DNA from: an uncultured Collinsella sp.
Lineage (GTDB): Bacteria > Actinomycetota > Coriobacteriia > Coriobacteriales > Coriobacteriaceae
Length of the DNA stretch: 64,000 nucleotides
NCBI GenBank assembly: GCA_958436995.1
Contig: CAUBMI010000003.1
Coordinates: 1 to 64,000 of the forward strand
Reading direction: 5' to 3'
Within the stretch, counting starts at the first letter, position 1; the number at the start of each line of letters is the position of its first letter. The position numbers and the translations under genes are program-made. Positions 10,779 through 20,022 of this stretch are shown piece by piece. Below the pieces are notes generated by a model that did not search any database, had not been told where the DNA came from, and was given only the letters and a program-made list of their open reading frames with translations.

Positions 10779-12227
10779 ATGGCTGAAAAATACGACGACC
10801 TGGCCAGATCCATACTCGAGAACGTAGGCGGCGCTGAGAACGTCGCCAGCGTCGCGCACTGCATCACGCGCGTGCGCTTCAAGCTCAAGGACGAGTCCCG
10901 CGCCAACACGGCCAAGATCGAGGCCCTCAAGGGCGTCATCCAGGTCATCCAGGCCAACGGCCAGTACCAGGTGGTCGTGGGTAACATCGTCGAGGACGTC
11001 TACGACGCGGTCCTGGAGGCCGGCAACTTCTCGAGCGGCGCAAGCGCCGACGACGAGCCCCAGGGCGAGAAGACCGTGGCCTCCGTCATCATCGACCTCA
11101 TCTCTGGCATCTTCCAGCCCATCCTGGGACCGCTTGCCGCCGCAGGCATCATGAAGGGACTGCTTGCCCTCATCACCTACTTCGTCCCGGACTTTGCAAA
11201 CGACGGCCTCTACACGCTGCTCTACACCGTGGCTGACGGCTTCTTCTACTTCCTTCCCGTCGCCCTGGCGTTCAGTGCCGCGCGCAAGTTCCGCATGAAC
11301 GAGTTCACCGGTGTGGCAATCGGCGTGGCGCTCCTCTACCCGACGATGGTCGCCCTGACCTCGGGCGAGGCGCTCGGCAGCATCGACCTCGGCGTGGCCG
11401 GCACGTTCTCGTGGTACGCCACCGCCCTCGGGATCCCCATCATCATGCCCGTGTCCGGCTACGTGAGCTCGGTGATCCCCGTCCTTCTCATGGTGTGGTT
11501 CGGCTCTATCCTTGAGCGCTGGCTCAAGAGCTGGATGCCGGCTGCGCTCAAGATGTTCCTTGTCCCGCTCGCCACGATGACGGTCTCCATCGTCTTGGGC
11601 TACCTCATCATCGGCCCGGTGGCCACCCTCATCACCAACCTGCTGAGCGCGGCGTTCTCGTTCATCTTCCAGCTCCCCGTGGTTGGTTCCGTCCTGGGCA
11701 GCGCCCTAGTCGGCGGACTGTGGATGTGCCTCGTCATCTTCGGCTTCCACTGGAGCCTCATCCCCATCTCCATCATGAACCTGAACACCCTCGGCCACGA
11801 TAGCGTGCTCGCCGCCACCATCGGCCACGGGTTCGCACTCGGAGCGGTCATCTTTGCCATGTACCTCAGAAACAAGGACGAGCGCTTCCGCGGCATCGCC
11901 CTTCCCGCGATGATCTCCGCCTTCTTCTTCGGCGTCACCGAGCCGGGCATCTACGGCATCGCCCTCCCCAACAAGCGCGCGTTCGTCGTGGCATGCCTGA
12001 GCTCCGCCGTGGGCGGCGCTATCGTGGGAATGACTGGCGCTCTCATGTACATCTCGGGCGGCCTCGGCGTCTTCAACCTGCTCAACTTCATCGACGGGAC
12101 CCCTGGTGGCGCCGGGATCTCCCACATGATCTTCGCGATCATCGCCTCGCTCATCTCCGCCGTCCTGGCCTTTGTTATCGAGTTCATCACCTACCGACCC
12201 AACGACGAGGAGGAAGGCGCCCACTAG
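10779..12227 (+). CDS. PTS beta-glucoside transporter EIIBC
   Basis: Membrane permease that imports and phosphorylates a beta-glucoside, probably to supply the upstream GH1 enzyme. The 482 residues hold an N-terminal EIIB domain with phosphorylated Cys28 in HCITRVRFKLKD, then an EIIC domain with about ten membrane segments including FGVTEPGIYG. The C-terminal EIIA domain common in BglF/BglP proteins is missing, so a separate EIIA encoded elsewhere must serve it. TAAGGAG precedes the ATG. No BglG/LicT antiterminator gene is adjacent. Confidence 0.94.
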   Translation: MAEKYDDLARSILENVGGAENVASVAHCITRVRFKLKDESRANTAKIEALKGVIQVIQANGQYQVVVGNIVEDVYDAVLEAGNFSSGASADDEPQGEKTVASVIIDLISGIFQPILGPLAAAGIMKGLLALITYFVPDFANDGLYTLLYTVADGFFYFLPVALAFSAARKFRMNEFTGVAIGVALLYPTMVALTSGEALGSIDLGVAGTFSWYATALGIPIIMPVSGYVSSVIPVLLMVWFGSILERWLKSWMPAALKMFLVPLATMTVSIVLGYLIIGPVATLITNLLSAAFSFIFQLPVVGSVLGSALVGGLWMCLVIFGFHWSLIPISIMNLNTLGHDSVLAATIGHGFALGAVIFAMYLRNKDERFRGIALPAMISAFFFGVTEPGIYGIALPNKRAFVVACLSSAVGGAIVGMTGALMYISGGLGVFNLLNFIDGTPGGAGISHMIFAIIASLISAVLAFVIEFITYRPNDEEEGAH

Positions 12228-12363
12228 CTTGCGCCCTCCTCAATCAGCTCTATGTAATTGAGGAGCAGTTGAGGTGGGTGAGGGCTGAGGGCGATCAAGG
12301 TGGCCGCCCTCGGCCCGGGACAACCTGCCAGAAGGCGTTTAGCTTTCTCGGGCGGCGCTGAAA

Positions 12364-12778
12364 TGAACTGCGCCCCGATACTTGGACGGGCCAATTAGCG
12401 GCCTATGCCGCACATGGGGACTGATTTCGGAACTCCTCCGGGGCCAGTCCCTTTTGCTTAACCCGCCTCCTCTTGTTCCAGTGAACGGTATAGGCTTCGA
12501 GGTCCCGCTTGAACTCCTCGAAGCTCCGCCACGTCCGGCTCCTGTAGAATTCGTCCTTCAGGCGCCCGGGCAGCAGCTCCGTCGCATGAGCTTGCCCTCG
12601 CACGCCGCCGGCCCCGGCCGGGTCCGGGCACCCTTCGGCCTCCCGCTGGCCTTCGGCGCGCCCGCACCCCCTGTCGCAAAGCTCTGCTGCAAGAGTCCTC
12701 AGCGTGGCGTCGTGCCTGACTCTCCCGTCCATAAAGAAGCCCCCATTTCTAATGTTCAAGAAATGAGGGGGCGGTTCA
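12364..12778 (-). mobile_element. Decayed IS3-family element remnant
   Basis: Imperfect terminal inverted repeats are visible: TGAACTGCGCCCC at 12364-12376 and the reverse of TGAACCGCCCCC at 12767-12778. At about 415 bp it is far shorter than a complete IS3-type element (over 1 kb), so most of the interior is gone. No flanking target duplication could be recognised. It directly follows the GC-rich glucoside module. The gap 12228-12363 has only weak inverted repeats. Confidence 0.75.
12403..12759 (-). pseudogene. IS3-family transposase C-terminal remnant
   Basis: The last 50 or so residues (GRLKDEFYRSRTW, then YTVHWNKRRR and GLAPEEFRNQS) match the end of the DDE integrase domain of IS3/IS150-type OrfB. 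The catalytic Asp residues and most of the upstream protein are absent. The N-terminal half of this reading frame looks like out-of-frame debris rather than transposase. It cannot be functional. Confidence 0.75.
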
Positions 12779-12870
12779 ATTTCGGGACGGGGATTAAATA
12801 ATCATTCGGAGCAAATCTATTTTTATCCCCGTGCCAGAAAAATCATCGGGCGTGGTCTTGGGCAAACAGT

Positions 12871-14184
12871 CTAGTTGCGCTTGAGGTGGACGACGGTTTC
12901 GCAGTGGAAGGTTTGCGGGAATAAGTCGACCGGCGTGATTTTGACGGGGGAGAAGGTGCCTTCCTCGACAAAGCGCTTGAGGTCGCGCGCCAAGGTGGCC
13001 GGGTCGCAGCTCACATAGGCGACATCGCGGGCGCTCGTGCTGGCGATGAGGTCGATGGCCTCCGGGGCGAGTCCCGCACGCGGCGGGTCGACCACCAGGA
13101 CATCGGCGTCCTGGTCGGGGAACTCGCGCACGGCATCGCCGCCGATGACGTCGACGTTATCGAGCTTGTTGATCTCGAGGTTGCGGCGCAGGTCGCGCAC
13201 GGCCGGTCCGTAGGCCTCGACGGCGGCAACAAAGTCGCAGCGGCGGGCGAGCGGCAGGGTGAAGGTTCCAGCTCCGCAATACAGGTCCACGGCAAGTTCG
13301 TCTTCTTGCGGGTCGAGCGCCTCCATGACAAGCTCGATCAAAATCTCGGCACCCTTGGTGTTGACCTGGAAAAACGACGGGGCCGAAAGGCGCATCTGGC
13401 CGTCGGCGATGTTCTCGGTCCAGGAGCCCTCGCCGGCGAGCATCTCCACCTTGGAGACGCGGCGGGCTTTCTTTTCGCCCTTGCTCATCACACGCACGAT
13501 GCTCGTGGGATGAGCGGCGACCGCCAGCACGCGGGAGACTTGCGAGCGCGGAAAAGAGCCCGTGGGCGTCCAGAGTGCAACCTCGAGCGCCTTGGTGCGG
13601 CGCGATGCGCGAATGCCCACGCGTTCGAGCCCTAAGTCATGGCTGCCGCTTAGATAGTTGAGTGCGCCGACGACCGATTTGAGCGCCTTGGGAAAACGCT
13701 TATCGAACAGCGGGCACGAATCGACGGTCACGATCTTGCTGGGATCGACGCCGTGCATGCCAAGACGAACGCGGCCGTTAACGACGGTCGGTTCGAGCTC
13801 AATTTTATTGCGGTAGCCCCAATCGTCCTTGGTGTGGCGGATGGGCTGCACCAGCTCGTCGACTTGCTCAGGGGTGAACTTGCCGATGCGCTCGAGCGTA
13901 GAGCGCAGGTTTTGCTCCTTGGCGGCAAGCTGAGCGGTGCGTGAGAGGTTGCCCCACGAGCAGCCACCGCAGATGCCCACGAAGGGGCAGGGAGGCTGAA
14001 TTCGATCGGGGCTCGGCTCCAGAATCTCGGTGGCGCGGGCGCGCATAAACGATTTGCCGTCCTGCACGATCTCGGCCTCGACGGTGTCGCCCGCCACGGC
14101 GCCCTGCACAAATACGGCCTTGCCGTTGTCGGCATGCGCCAGACCATCGGCGCCATACGTCATCGATTCTATGGTGAGCTTCAT
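12871..14184 (-). CDS. rlmD: 23S rRNA (uracil-5-)-methyltransferase, RlmD/RumA-like
   Basis: SAM-dependent enzyme that makes 5-methyluridine in 23S rRNA (or tRNA in relatives). The 437-residue protein has an N-terminal TRAM-like domain. Cys66, Cys72 and Cys75 in CPFVGICGGC plus the later DSCPLF are expected to bind a 4Fe-4S cluster. SAM motif VDLYCGAGTFTLPLA, VVDPPRAGL and the nucleophile Cys in YVSCDPATLARDL follow. I chose the ATG giving MKLTIESMTYGADG; in-frame ATGs at 14199 and 14262 are possible. RlmD versus RlmCD or TrmA specificity cannot be told from sequence alone. Confidence 0.88.
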   Translation of the reverse strand: MKLTIESMTYGADGLAHADNGKAVFVQGAVAGDTVEAEIVQDGKSFMRARATEILEPSPDRIQPPCPFVGICGGCSWGNLSRTAQLAAKEQNLRSTLERIGKFTPEQVDELVQPIRHTKDDWGYRNKIELEPTVVNGRVRLGMHGVDPSKIVTVDSCPLFDKRFPKALKSVVGALNYLSGSHDLGLERVGIRASRRTKALEVALWTPTGSFPRSQVSRVLAVAAHPTSIVRVMSKGEKKARRVSKVEMLAGEGSWTENIADGQMRLSAPSFFQVNTKGAEILIELVMEALDPQEDELAVDLYCGAGTFTLPLARRCDFVAAVEAYGPAVRDLRRNLEINKLDNVDVIGGDAVREFPDQDADVLVVDPPRAGLAPEAIDLIASTSARDVAYVSCDPATLARDLKRFVEEGTFSPVKITPVDLFPQTFHCETVVHLKRN

Positions 14185-14233
14185 ATTCCTGCCCGTCATT
14201 CGCGTTGTTGTTCGCAACCATGGTAGCAGGGAA

Positions 14234-14278
14234 AAGCGCCCCGTACCTGAGGCATTCCTCAAATACGGGGCGCTTCTA
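14234..14278 (-). terminator. Terminator of ppk
   Basis: AAGCGCCCCGTA (14234-14245) pairs with TACGGGGCGCTT (14264-14275). On the minus strand it is followed by TTTTCCC, just past the ppk stop. Confidence 0.8.
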
Positions 14279-14285
14279 CAAACGT

Positions 14286-16739
14286 CTATTTCGTCTTGCC
14301 GGTAATGAGCGTCTTAAGGCCTAAGCCGATTAGACCCAGGCCCATGCGTACGCGGCTGGGGCGATGGCGCTCGATGGCCTTGGTCTTGCCGGCGGGCTTC
14401 TCGCGGTGGGCGCTTGCCTGGGGCGCGGGCTTAGCGTTCTGCGGCTGAGGTTGAGGCTGGGGTGCAGGCTCGGGCTCGGGCTCCAGGTCGGGCTCGATGA
14501 CGGTCGCCTGGACCTTCTGTACCTTAGGGGCTGCCGGCTGTGGCTTGGGCTTGGGGCCCAGAACAGGTGCGGATTCCGGTTTTGCTTTGGCGACGGGCTC
14601 CGAAGCCACGGCTGCGGACTCGGCGTTGCGATAAGCGCGCTCCAACAGGAACTCCTGCGAGTTAAAGGGCTTCTCACCCTCTTTTCGCTCTACGGGAACC
14701 CAGGTGCCGTCGCTCGTCAGGCTACGTGCCTTCACGTTGTCGCGCAGCTGCACGCCCATGTACTCGTGCACCAGCGCGCGGCAGGTGGGGTCGAGCACGG
14801 GGAAAGCGATCTCTACGCGATGCTCGGTGTTGCGCGTCATCATGTCGGCAGAACTCAGGTAGATCATGTCCGAGTCCACGCCGAAGGCATAGACACGCGC
14901 GTGCTCCAAGAAACGTCCGACGATAGAACGTACGTGCACGTTTTCGGTCTTGCCCGCAATGTTGGGCTTCAGGCACGAGATGCCGCGGATGATCATGTCC
15001 ACGCGCACGCCGGCACACGATGCCTCGGAGATCTTGTCGATGACCTCGCGGTCGGTGAGCGAGTTGAGCTTAAAGAACACGCGGGCGGGCTCGCCGGCCA
15101 GCGCACGTTGTATCTCGCGGTCCAGACCGCGCATGATGAGCGGCTTAAGGCCGACGGGCGCCACGCCCAAAAAGCGGTAGTCGCCGCGCAGGTTGCCCAG
15201 CGACAGGTTGCGGAAGAACAGGTTGGCGTCTTCGCCGATGCCGGGATGGGCGGTCATGAGCATAAAGTCGCTGTAGAGCTTGGCCGTCTTCTCGTTAAAG
15301 TTGCCGGTACCCAAAAGCGTGAGTCGGGTGAGCGCCATACCCTCGCGATAGGTAAGCTGGCAGATCTTTGAGTGGCATTTAAAACCCTCGGAGCCATAGA
15401 TGACGGTGCAGCCCGCTTCTTCCAGACGCTCTGCCCACTCGATGTTATTTTGCTCGTCAAAGCGCGCGCGGAGCTCCATGAGCACCGTGACCTCTTTGCC
15501 GTTCTCGGCGGCATCGATGAGCGACTCGCACAGACGACTCTGCTTGGCCACGCGGTAGAGCGTGATGCGCAGCGAGATGCACTCGGGGTCGTATGCGGCC
15601 TCGTGTACCAGGTCCAGGAACGGATTCATGGCCTCGTAGGGGTAAAAGAGCAACTTGTCGCCCTGCAGCACCTGCTCGCGAATGGAGCGGGACATGTCGA
15701 TGGTGGGATTGGGCTGCGGCTTAAACGGCGTAAAGAGGAGCTCGTTGCGCAGGTGCTCGGGAATTTTGCCCTCGATGCCAAAGACGTAGCCCAGGTCGAG
15801 CGGGATATCGCAGGTAAAAACCGAGCGGCGCGAAAGCTCGAGCGCTTTGCGGATGGTCTTGAGCGTCGCCTTCTCGAGCGAACCGGAGACGGCAAGCACC
15901 ACCGGCTGCAGGCGCAAGCGCTTTTTGAGGATGCGCTTCATGTGCTGGCGGTAATCCTCTTCCTCCTCGACGCCCTCGCCGTCCGGGTCGATATCGGCAT
16001 TGCGGGTGACGCGGATCAGAGCGCGGTCGAGCGGCTTATAGGAGCCAAAGCAGCTGTCCAAGCAGGCAAGAATGACGTCCTCGAGCAAGATGTAGGAGTA
16101 GGTGCCGGCGGGCGAGGGAATCTCGACCACGCGGTTCATCGAGGCGGGAATCTCGATGAGGCCCAGCAGACTTTCCTCGTCCGTGACACCGTCCAGTCCG
16201 CAAGCTAGATAGAGTGCGCCGTTGCGCAGGTTGGGGAAGGGGTGGCGCGGGTCAATGACCAACGGCGAGATGACCGGCGACACGTAGGCCTGGAAGTAGC
16301 GGGTGACAAAGGTGCGCTCCTCGGGCGTAAGCGAATCGATGCGGGCGCGGTGAACGCCCAGGGTGTCGAGCTTGCCCTCGATGCTCTTAAAGATGGACTC
16401 CCATCGGGTAAGGAGCCCGGGCATTTCGGCCATGACAGCATCGACTTGTTCGGAGGCGGTCATATTGCTCTTGTTGTCGACAGGCTGTTTTTTGAGCTCT
16501 GCCAGGTCGGAAAGGCCGCCCACACGCACCATGAGAAACTCGTCCAGGTTGGACTCGAAGATCGACACGAACTTGAGGCGCTCAAATAGCGGAACGGTCT
16601 CGTCGAATGCCTCGTCAAGTACGCGGTTGTCAAAGCGCAGCCAGCTAAGCTCTCGGTTTTGCGTATACGAAAAATCACGCGGCGGCTTGCGCAGCTTGGC
16701 GGCCTTTTGCTTCTTTTCGATTTTGCTCGGCATATGCAT
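14286..16739 (-). CDS. ppk1: Polyphosphate kinase 1
   Basis: Makes polyphosphate chains from ATP, reversibly. The first ~690 residues form the complete PPK1: N-terminal REL SWLRFDNRVLDEA, DEFLMVRVGG, the HSKICQLTYRE and RNTEHRVEIAFPV regions that carry the conserved phospho-acceptor histidines. The last ~130 residues are an unusual Pro/Lys/Glu-rich tail (PEPEPAPQPQPQPQ and similar) ending in a short hydrophobic stretch MGLGLIGLGLKTLITGKTK. Start could be this ATG or the one two codons later. Two phosphate uptake systems lie elsewhere in the window. Confidence 0.95.
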   Translation of the reverse strand: MHMPSKIEKKQKAAKLRKPPRDFSYTQNRELSWLRFDNRVLDEAFDETVPLFERLKFVSIFESNLDEFLMVRVGGLSDLAELKKQPVDNKSNMTASEQVDAVMAEMPGLLTRWESIFKSIEGKLDTLGVHRARIDSLTPEERTFVTRYFQAYVSPVISPLVIDPRHPFPNLRNGALYLACGLDGVTDEESLLGLIEIPASMNRVVEIPSPAGTYSYILLEDVILACLDSCFGSYKPLDRALIRVTRNADIDPDGEGVEEEEDYRQHMKRILKKRLRLQPVVLAVSGSLEKATLKTIRKALELSRRSVFTCDIPLDLGYVFGIEGKIPEHLRNELLFTPFKPQPNPTIDMSRSIREQVLQGDKLLFYPYEAMNPFLDLVHEAAYDPECISLRITLYRVAKQSRLCESLIDAAENGKEVTVLMELRARFDEQNNIEWAERLEEAGCTVIYGSEGFKCHSKICQLTYREGMALTRLTLLGTGNFNEKTAKLYSDFMLMTAHPGIGEDANLFFRNLSLGNLRGDYRFLGVAPVGLKPLIMRGLDREIQRALAGEPARVFFKLNSLTDREVIDKISEASCAGVRVDMIIRGISCLKPNIAGKTENVHVRSIVGRFLEHARVYAFGVDSDMIYLSSADMMTRNTEHRVEIAFPVLDPTCRALVHEYMGVQLRDNVKARSLTSDGTWVPVERKEGEKPFNSQEFLLERAYRNAESAAVASEPVAKAKPESAPVLGPKPKPQPAAPKVQKVQATVIEPDLEPEPEPAPQPQPQPQNAKPAPQASAHREKPAGKTKAIERHRPSRVRMGLGLIGLGLKTLITGKTK

Positions 16740-17142
16740 CTGTCCGTTCAGTCCTCGCAGGGGACGATAGCCTAACTCTATTCACTATTGTCTCAATTTA
16801 GTCGCCCGCTGGCACGGACGTATCGCGCGAACGGTATCTTTACCTACTTCTTACGATGCCCGGCCATAGAACTAACGCTCGCGACGCTATTGCTAGCGTT
16901 CAATATTCTCACTCAACTGATAGGGATGCGTGAATAAGAATGATGGCAAGCTGAATATCATCGAATTCGGTCCAAAACGTGAGCTAGCTTCATTTATATA
17001 CATAAAACCGTTTTACCTATGCAATTCTAAATCATGGATTTATAGATGCGATGGGGGATAATTTATAGGAAAAAGAGCGTTTACCTTAGAAAAGTTACTT
17101 TAGAGCGCCGAAGTGTATCATGGGGGAATCACATGCGATATA
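16740..17142. promoter_or_regulatory. AT-rich upstream region of arcA copy 1
   Basis: About 550 bases without a gene precede arcA1, much more AT-rich than the rest. The region holds an ARG-box-like site at 16929-16946 (TGAATAAGAATGATG) and ACCGTTTTACC near 17009, similar to the direct repeats at 17143. The ppk promoter must also lie here but was not pinpointed. Confidence 0.5.
16929..16946. promoter_or_regulatory. Putative ArgR/AhrC box, arcA1
   Basis: TGAATAAGAATG resembles the Bacillus-type ARG box (CATGAATAAAAATKCAAK). ArgR-type proteins activate arginine deiminase genes in several Gram-positive bacteria; the site here is a prediction. Confidence 0.45.
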
Positions 17143-17208
17143 CCGTTCATCGCACTTTGTTGACCGTTCGGGGGCGAGGTGGAATTGCGGGTGGAATTTG
17201 GATATAAC
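17143..17208 (+). promoter_or_regulatory. arcA1 promoter with 21-bp-spaced CCGTTC repeats
   Basis: CCGTTC at 17143-17148 and 17164-17169 are spaced 21 bp (two helical turns). The second is followed by GGGGCGAGGTGGAA and TATAAC at 17203-17208. The same arrangement with identical spacing (39 bp from second repeat to -10) is found before arcA2. It looks like an activator-dependent promoter. Confidence 0.65.
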
Positions 17209-17289
17209 TAGAGCTGTCAGCAAGCAGCGCCCGTTACGGAAGGGCGCTGATAGATTCGGCCGAAAGGCCCGAAAGAAAGGTAGGAGGCC

Positions 17290-18531
17290 ATGACGAAAGG
17301 TCTGCACGTGCCTTCCGAGATCGGCAAGCTCAGGAAGGTCTGCCTGCACCGTCCCGGCGACGAGCTCCTCAACCTGCCGCCCGACGAGCTCGAGCGACTC
17401 CTGTTCGACGACGTCCCGTTCCTGGAGGTCGCGCAGCAGGAGCACGACACCTTCGCCCAGATCCTGAGGGACCAGGGCGTCGAGGTGCTCTACCTCGAGA
17501 ACCTCGTCGCAGAGGTGTTCGACCAGGTCCCCGGCGCCCGCGCCGAGTTCACCGACCAGTACATCGCCGAGGCGGGCATCCGCGGCCAGCACATGCCGCA
17601 GATCGTCCGCGAGAAGCTGGACTCCATCGAGGACAACCTCGAGTTCGTCAAGAAGACCATGGCCGGCATGACCAAGGCCGAGATCGACATGCCCCTCACG
17701 GCGTCCACGACCCTCGACTCCCTGGTCAACTCCGAGTCCGAGTCCGACCTGATCATCGACCCGATGCCCAACCTCTACTTCACCCGCGACCCGTTCGCGG
17801 TCGTCGGCGAGGGCGTCAACCTCAACCGCATGTACTCGGTCACCCGCAACCGCGAGACCCTGTACGGCAAGTACGTCTTCAAGTACCACCCCGACTACAA
17901 GGACGTCTCCCTGTACTTCCGCCGCGACTGTCAGTTCCACACCGAGGGCGGCGACGTGCTGAACATCAACGAGAAGACCCTCGCCGTCGGCATCTCCCAG
18001 CGCACCCAGGCGGCCGCCATCGACGTCATGGCCCAGAACATCTTCTGGAACTCCGACTCCAAGGTCGAGCGCATCCTGGCCTTCGACATCCCGGTCTCGC
18101 GCGCCTTCATGCACCTCGACACGGTCTTCACCCAGATCGACGTCGATAAGTTCACGATCCACCCCGCCATCATGGGCACCCTGCGCGTCTACGAGCTGAC
18201 CGCCGGCAAGAACCCGGGCGACGTGAACATCCGCCTGATCGAGGACACCCTCGAGCACGTCCTGGAGGACGCCACCGGCGTCGACCAGGTCAAGCTGATC
18301 CCCTGCGGCGGCGGCGACCCGATCGCGGCCTCCCGCGAGCAGTGGAACGACGGCTCCAACACCCTGTGCGTCGAGCCCGGCAAGATCTGCGTCTACGCCC
18401 GCAACACCGTCACCAACGACGTGCTGTACAAGGAGGGCCTGGACCTTCTCGTCGTGCCCTCCGCCGAGCTCTCCCGCGGCCGTGGCGGCCCGCGCTGCAT
18501 GAGCATGCCCTTCTGGCGCGAGGACCTCTAA
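17290..18531 (+). CDS. arcA: Arginine deiminase, copy 1
   Basis: Hydrolyses arginine to citrulline and ammonia, the first step of the arginine deiminase pathway that yields ATP and raises pH. The 413-residue protein has FTRDPFAVVGEGVNLNRM, the His-Glu of FHTEGGDVLNI, and catalytic Cys403 in GGPRCMSMP. GGTAGGAGG precedes the ATG. The gene is identical in protein, and as far as I can compare in DNA, to the copy at 20364. Third positions are almost all C or G, as expected for a very highly expressed gene. Its own promoter and three hairpins after the stop make it a separate unit. Confidence 0.97.
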   Translation: MTKGLHVPSEIGKLRKVCLHRPGDELLNLPPDELERLLFDDVPFLEVAQQEHDTFAQILRDQGVEVLYLENLVAEVFDQVPGARAEFTDQYIAEAGIRGQHMPQIVREKLDSIEDNLEFVKKTMAGMTKAEIDMPLTASTTLDSLVNSESESDLIIDPMPNLYFTRDPFAVVGEGVNLNRMYSVTRNRETLYGKYVFKYHPDYKDVSLYFRRDCQFHTEGGDVLNINEKTLAVGISQRTQAAAIDVMAQNIFWNSDSKVERILAFDIPVSRAFMHLDTVFTQIDVDKFTIHPAIMGTLRVYELTAGKNPGDVNIRLIEDTLEHVLEDATGVDQVKLIPCGGGDPIAASREQWNDGSNTLCVEPGKICVYARNTVTNDVLYKEGLDLLVVPSAELSRGRGGPRCMSMPFWREDL

Positions 18532-18540
18532 GGTTTTCAA

Positions 18541-18630
18541 AGACCCGTACAGGTCTTAATACAAACATCTAGCTGACATTAGATGTCTCCCAATGGGACG
18601 GTGCGGTTCTTTCGCACCGTCCCATTCATG
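18541..18630 (+). terminator. Hairpin cluster and terminator after arcA1
   Basis: Three stems in a row: AGACC/GGTCT (18541-18556), ACATCTA/TAGATGT (18565-18586) and a perfect 14-bp stem (18592-18605 with 18613-18626). The last is the likely terminator. Confidence 0.7.
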
Positions 18631-18666
18631 TTTATTGACGCTAAATTAAGATCAGATAAGGTGGCC

Positions 18667-19791
18667 ATGGATATCAAGACAATTGGCGTTGAGGATTGGC
18701 TCAACGTTTGGGAGAAGAGTGCTACCTGGGATATCGCTCAGTCGACGATCTCGTCGCTGACCATGGGTGAGCTTCGCGCACTTGACGAGCAGGACGGTGC
18801 TACGTTCTACGAGCGCTTGGATCGCGAGAAGATGAATTACGGCTGGATCGAGGGTTCGCCGGAGTTTAAGGCCGAAGTCGCCAAGCTGTATCGTCGCGAG
18901 GTCAATCCCGATCACATTTTGCAGACCAACGGCTGCACGGGCGCGAACCTCAACGCCATCATGGCCGTGGTCGAGCCCGGCGACCATGTGATTGCCGAGT
19001 GGCCCACCTATGCGCCGCTCTATGAGATTCCGCGCACGCTGGGTGCCGAGGTCGAGTATTGGGGGCTTCGCGAGGAGCTCGGCTGGAAGCCCGATATCGA
19101 ACAGCTCAAGCACCTCGTTCACCCCAACACCAAGCTCATCTGCATCAATAACGCATCGAACCCCATCGGTACGGTGCTCGATGCCGATACGCTCGGCCAG
19201 ATTGCCGAGATCGCCCGTTCGGCTGGCGCCTATGTGCTGTGCGACGAGGTGTACCTGCCGCTCGAAAACACTGACTCCTTTATGTCGATGGCCGACGTGT
19301 ACGAGAAGGCCATTGTCACCAACTCGGTGTCCAAGACCTATTCGACGCCTGCGGCCCGCGTGGGCTGGGTCGTGGCCAACGAAGAGGTGTCCAACCGCAT
19401 CCGCACATATCGCGACTACACCATGATCTGCGGCGGCGTGTTCAACGACGCCCTGGCGACCTACGTGCTCGAGCACAAGGACAAGATTCTCGAGCGCAAC
19501 CGCAAGATCGTGTTTGGCAACCGCGATATCGCACAGGCTTGGATCGATACGCAGCACCGTGTCTCCTGGACGGCCCCGCGGGGCGTGCCCACCTCGTTTA
19601 TCCAGCTGGATATTCCCGAGGACGACGAGGAGTTCTGCAAGCGCCTGTTGGCCGAGAGGGGAGTGCTGCTGGTTCCCGGTAGCTGCTTTGAGCTTCCCTG
19701 CGGCGCACGCCTGGGCTACTGCGCGAGCGAAGACGTTCTTCGCGAGGGCCTGAGGCTTTTGGGCGAGGCACTGGCGGAGTTTGATCGCTAG
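18667..19791 (+). CDS. PLP-dependent class I/II aminotransferase
   Basis: Fold-type I aminotransferase, 374 residues. The PLP lysine is Lys223 in SVSKTYSTPAARVGW, with NNASNPIGTVLD and LCDEVYLPLE as cofactor-contacting motifs. The start chosen gives MDIKTIGVEDWLNVWE, typical of relatives; AAGGTGG lies close before it, and an ATG at 18628 is possible. It sits between two arginine deiminase genes, so a role with arginine, ornithine or citrulline is tempting (compare arcT in other arc clusters), but the substrate is not shown by sequence. It has its own terminators on both sides. Confidence 0.85.
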   Translation: MDIKTIGVEDWLNVWEKSATWDIAQSTISSLTMGELRALDEQDGATFYERLDREKMNYGWIEGSPEFKAEVAKLYRREVNPDHILQTNGCTGANLNAIMAVVEPGDHVIAEWPTYAPLYEIPRTLGAEVEYWGLREELGWKPDIEQLKHLVHPNTKLICINNASNPIGTVLDADTLGQIAEIARSAGAYVLCDEVYLPLENTDSFMSMADVYEKAIVTNSVSKTYSTPAARVGWVVANEEVSNRIRTYRDYTMICGGVFNDALATYVLEHKDKILERNRKIVFGNRDIAQAWIDTQHRVSWTAPRGVPTSFIQLDIPEDDEEFCKRLLAERGVLLVPGSCFELPCGARLGYCASEDVLREGLRLLGEALAEFDR

Positions 19792-19839
19792 GATTCCGAC
19801 GGCTCTCAAAGCCACTCAAATCTGTCTACGATTATCGAT

Positions 19840-19880
19840 AACAGACCCGTTTCCCATGAGGGGAGCGGGTCTGTTTTTCT
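19840..19880 (+). terminator. Terminator of the aminotransferase gene
   Basis: AACAGACCCG (19840-19849) pairs with CGGGTCTGTT (19866-19875), followed by a T run. Confidence 0.85.
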
Positions 19881-19955
19881 ATACCGAGAAGTCAAGTTGT
19901 TACAAATGAGGCCGTAAGGCGAGCCGGTGTTCGTTGGGCCTTATACTGAACTTCC

Positions 19956-19986
19956 GGTGAACGGTACCAAGCGTCTGGTAAACGGT
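19956..19986. promoter_or_regulatory. Paired GGTRAACGGT sites upstream of arcA2
   Basis: GGTGAACGGT (19956-19965) and GGTAAACGGT (19977-19986) are spaced 21 bp. They are the reverse complement type of the CCGTTC repeats nearer the promoter, with the same spacing. They may bind the same regulator about 250 bp upstream of the start site. Confidence 0.5.
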
Positions 19987-20022
19987 AATATGCATACCAG
20001 AAATGAATAGGACAAACTTTTT

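Noticed and set aside
12235..12360. A BglG/LicT antiterminator target after the PTS gene
   Set aside because: It lies downstream of the operon, and the inverted repeats are weak and unlike RAT sequences.
14364..15371. Plus-strand open frame opposite ppk
   Set aside because: Shadow of the ppk coding frame; the Leu/Gly-rich N-terminus is the reverse of the proline-rich tail.
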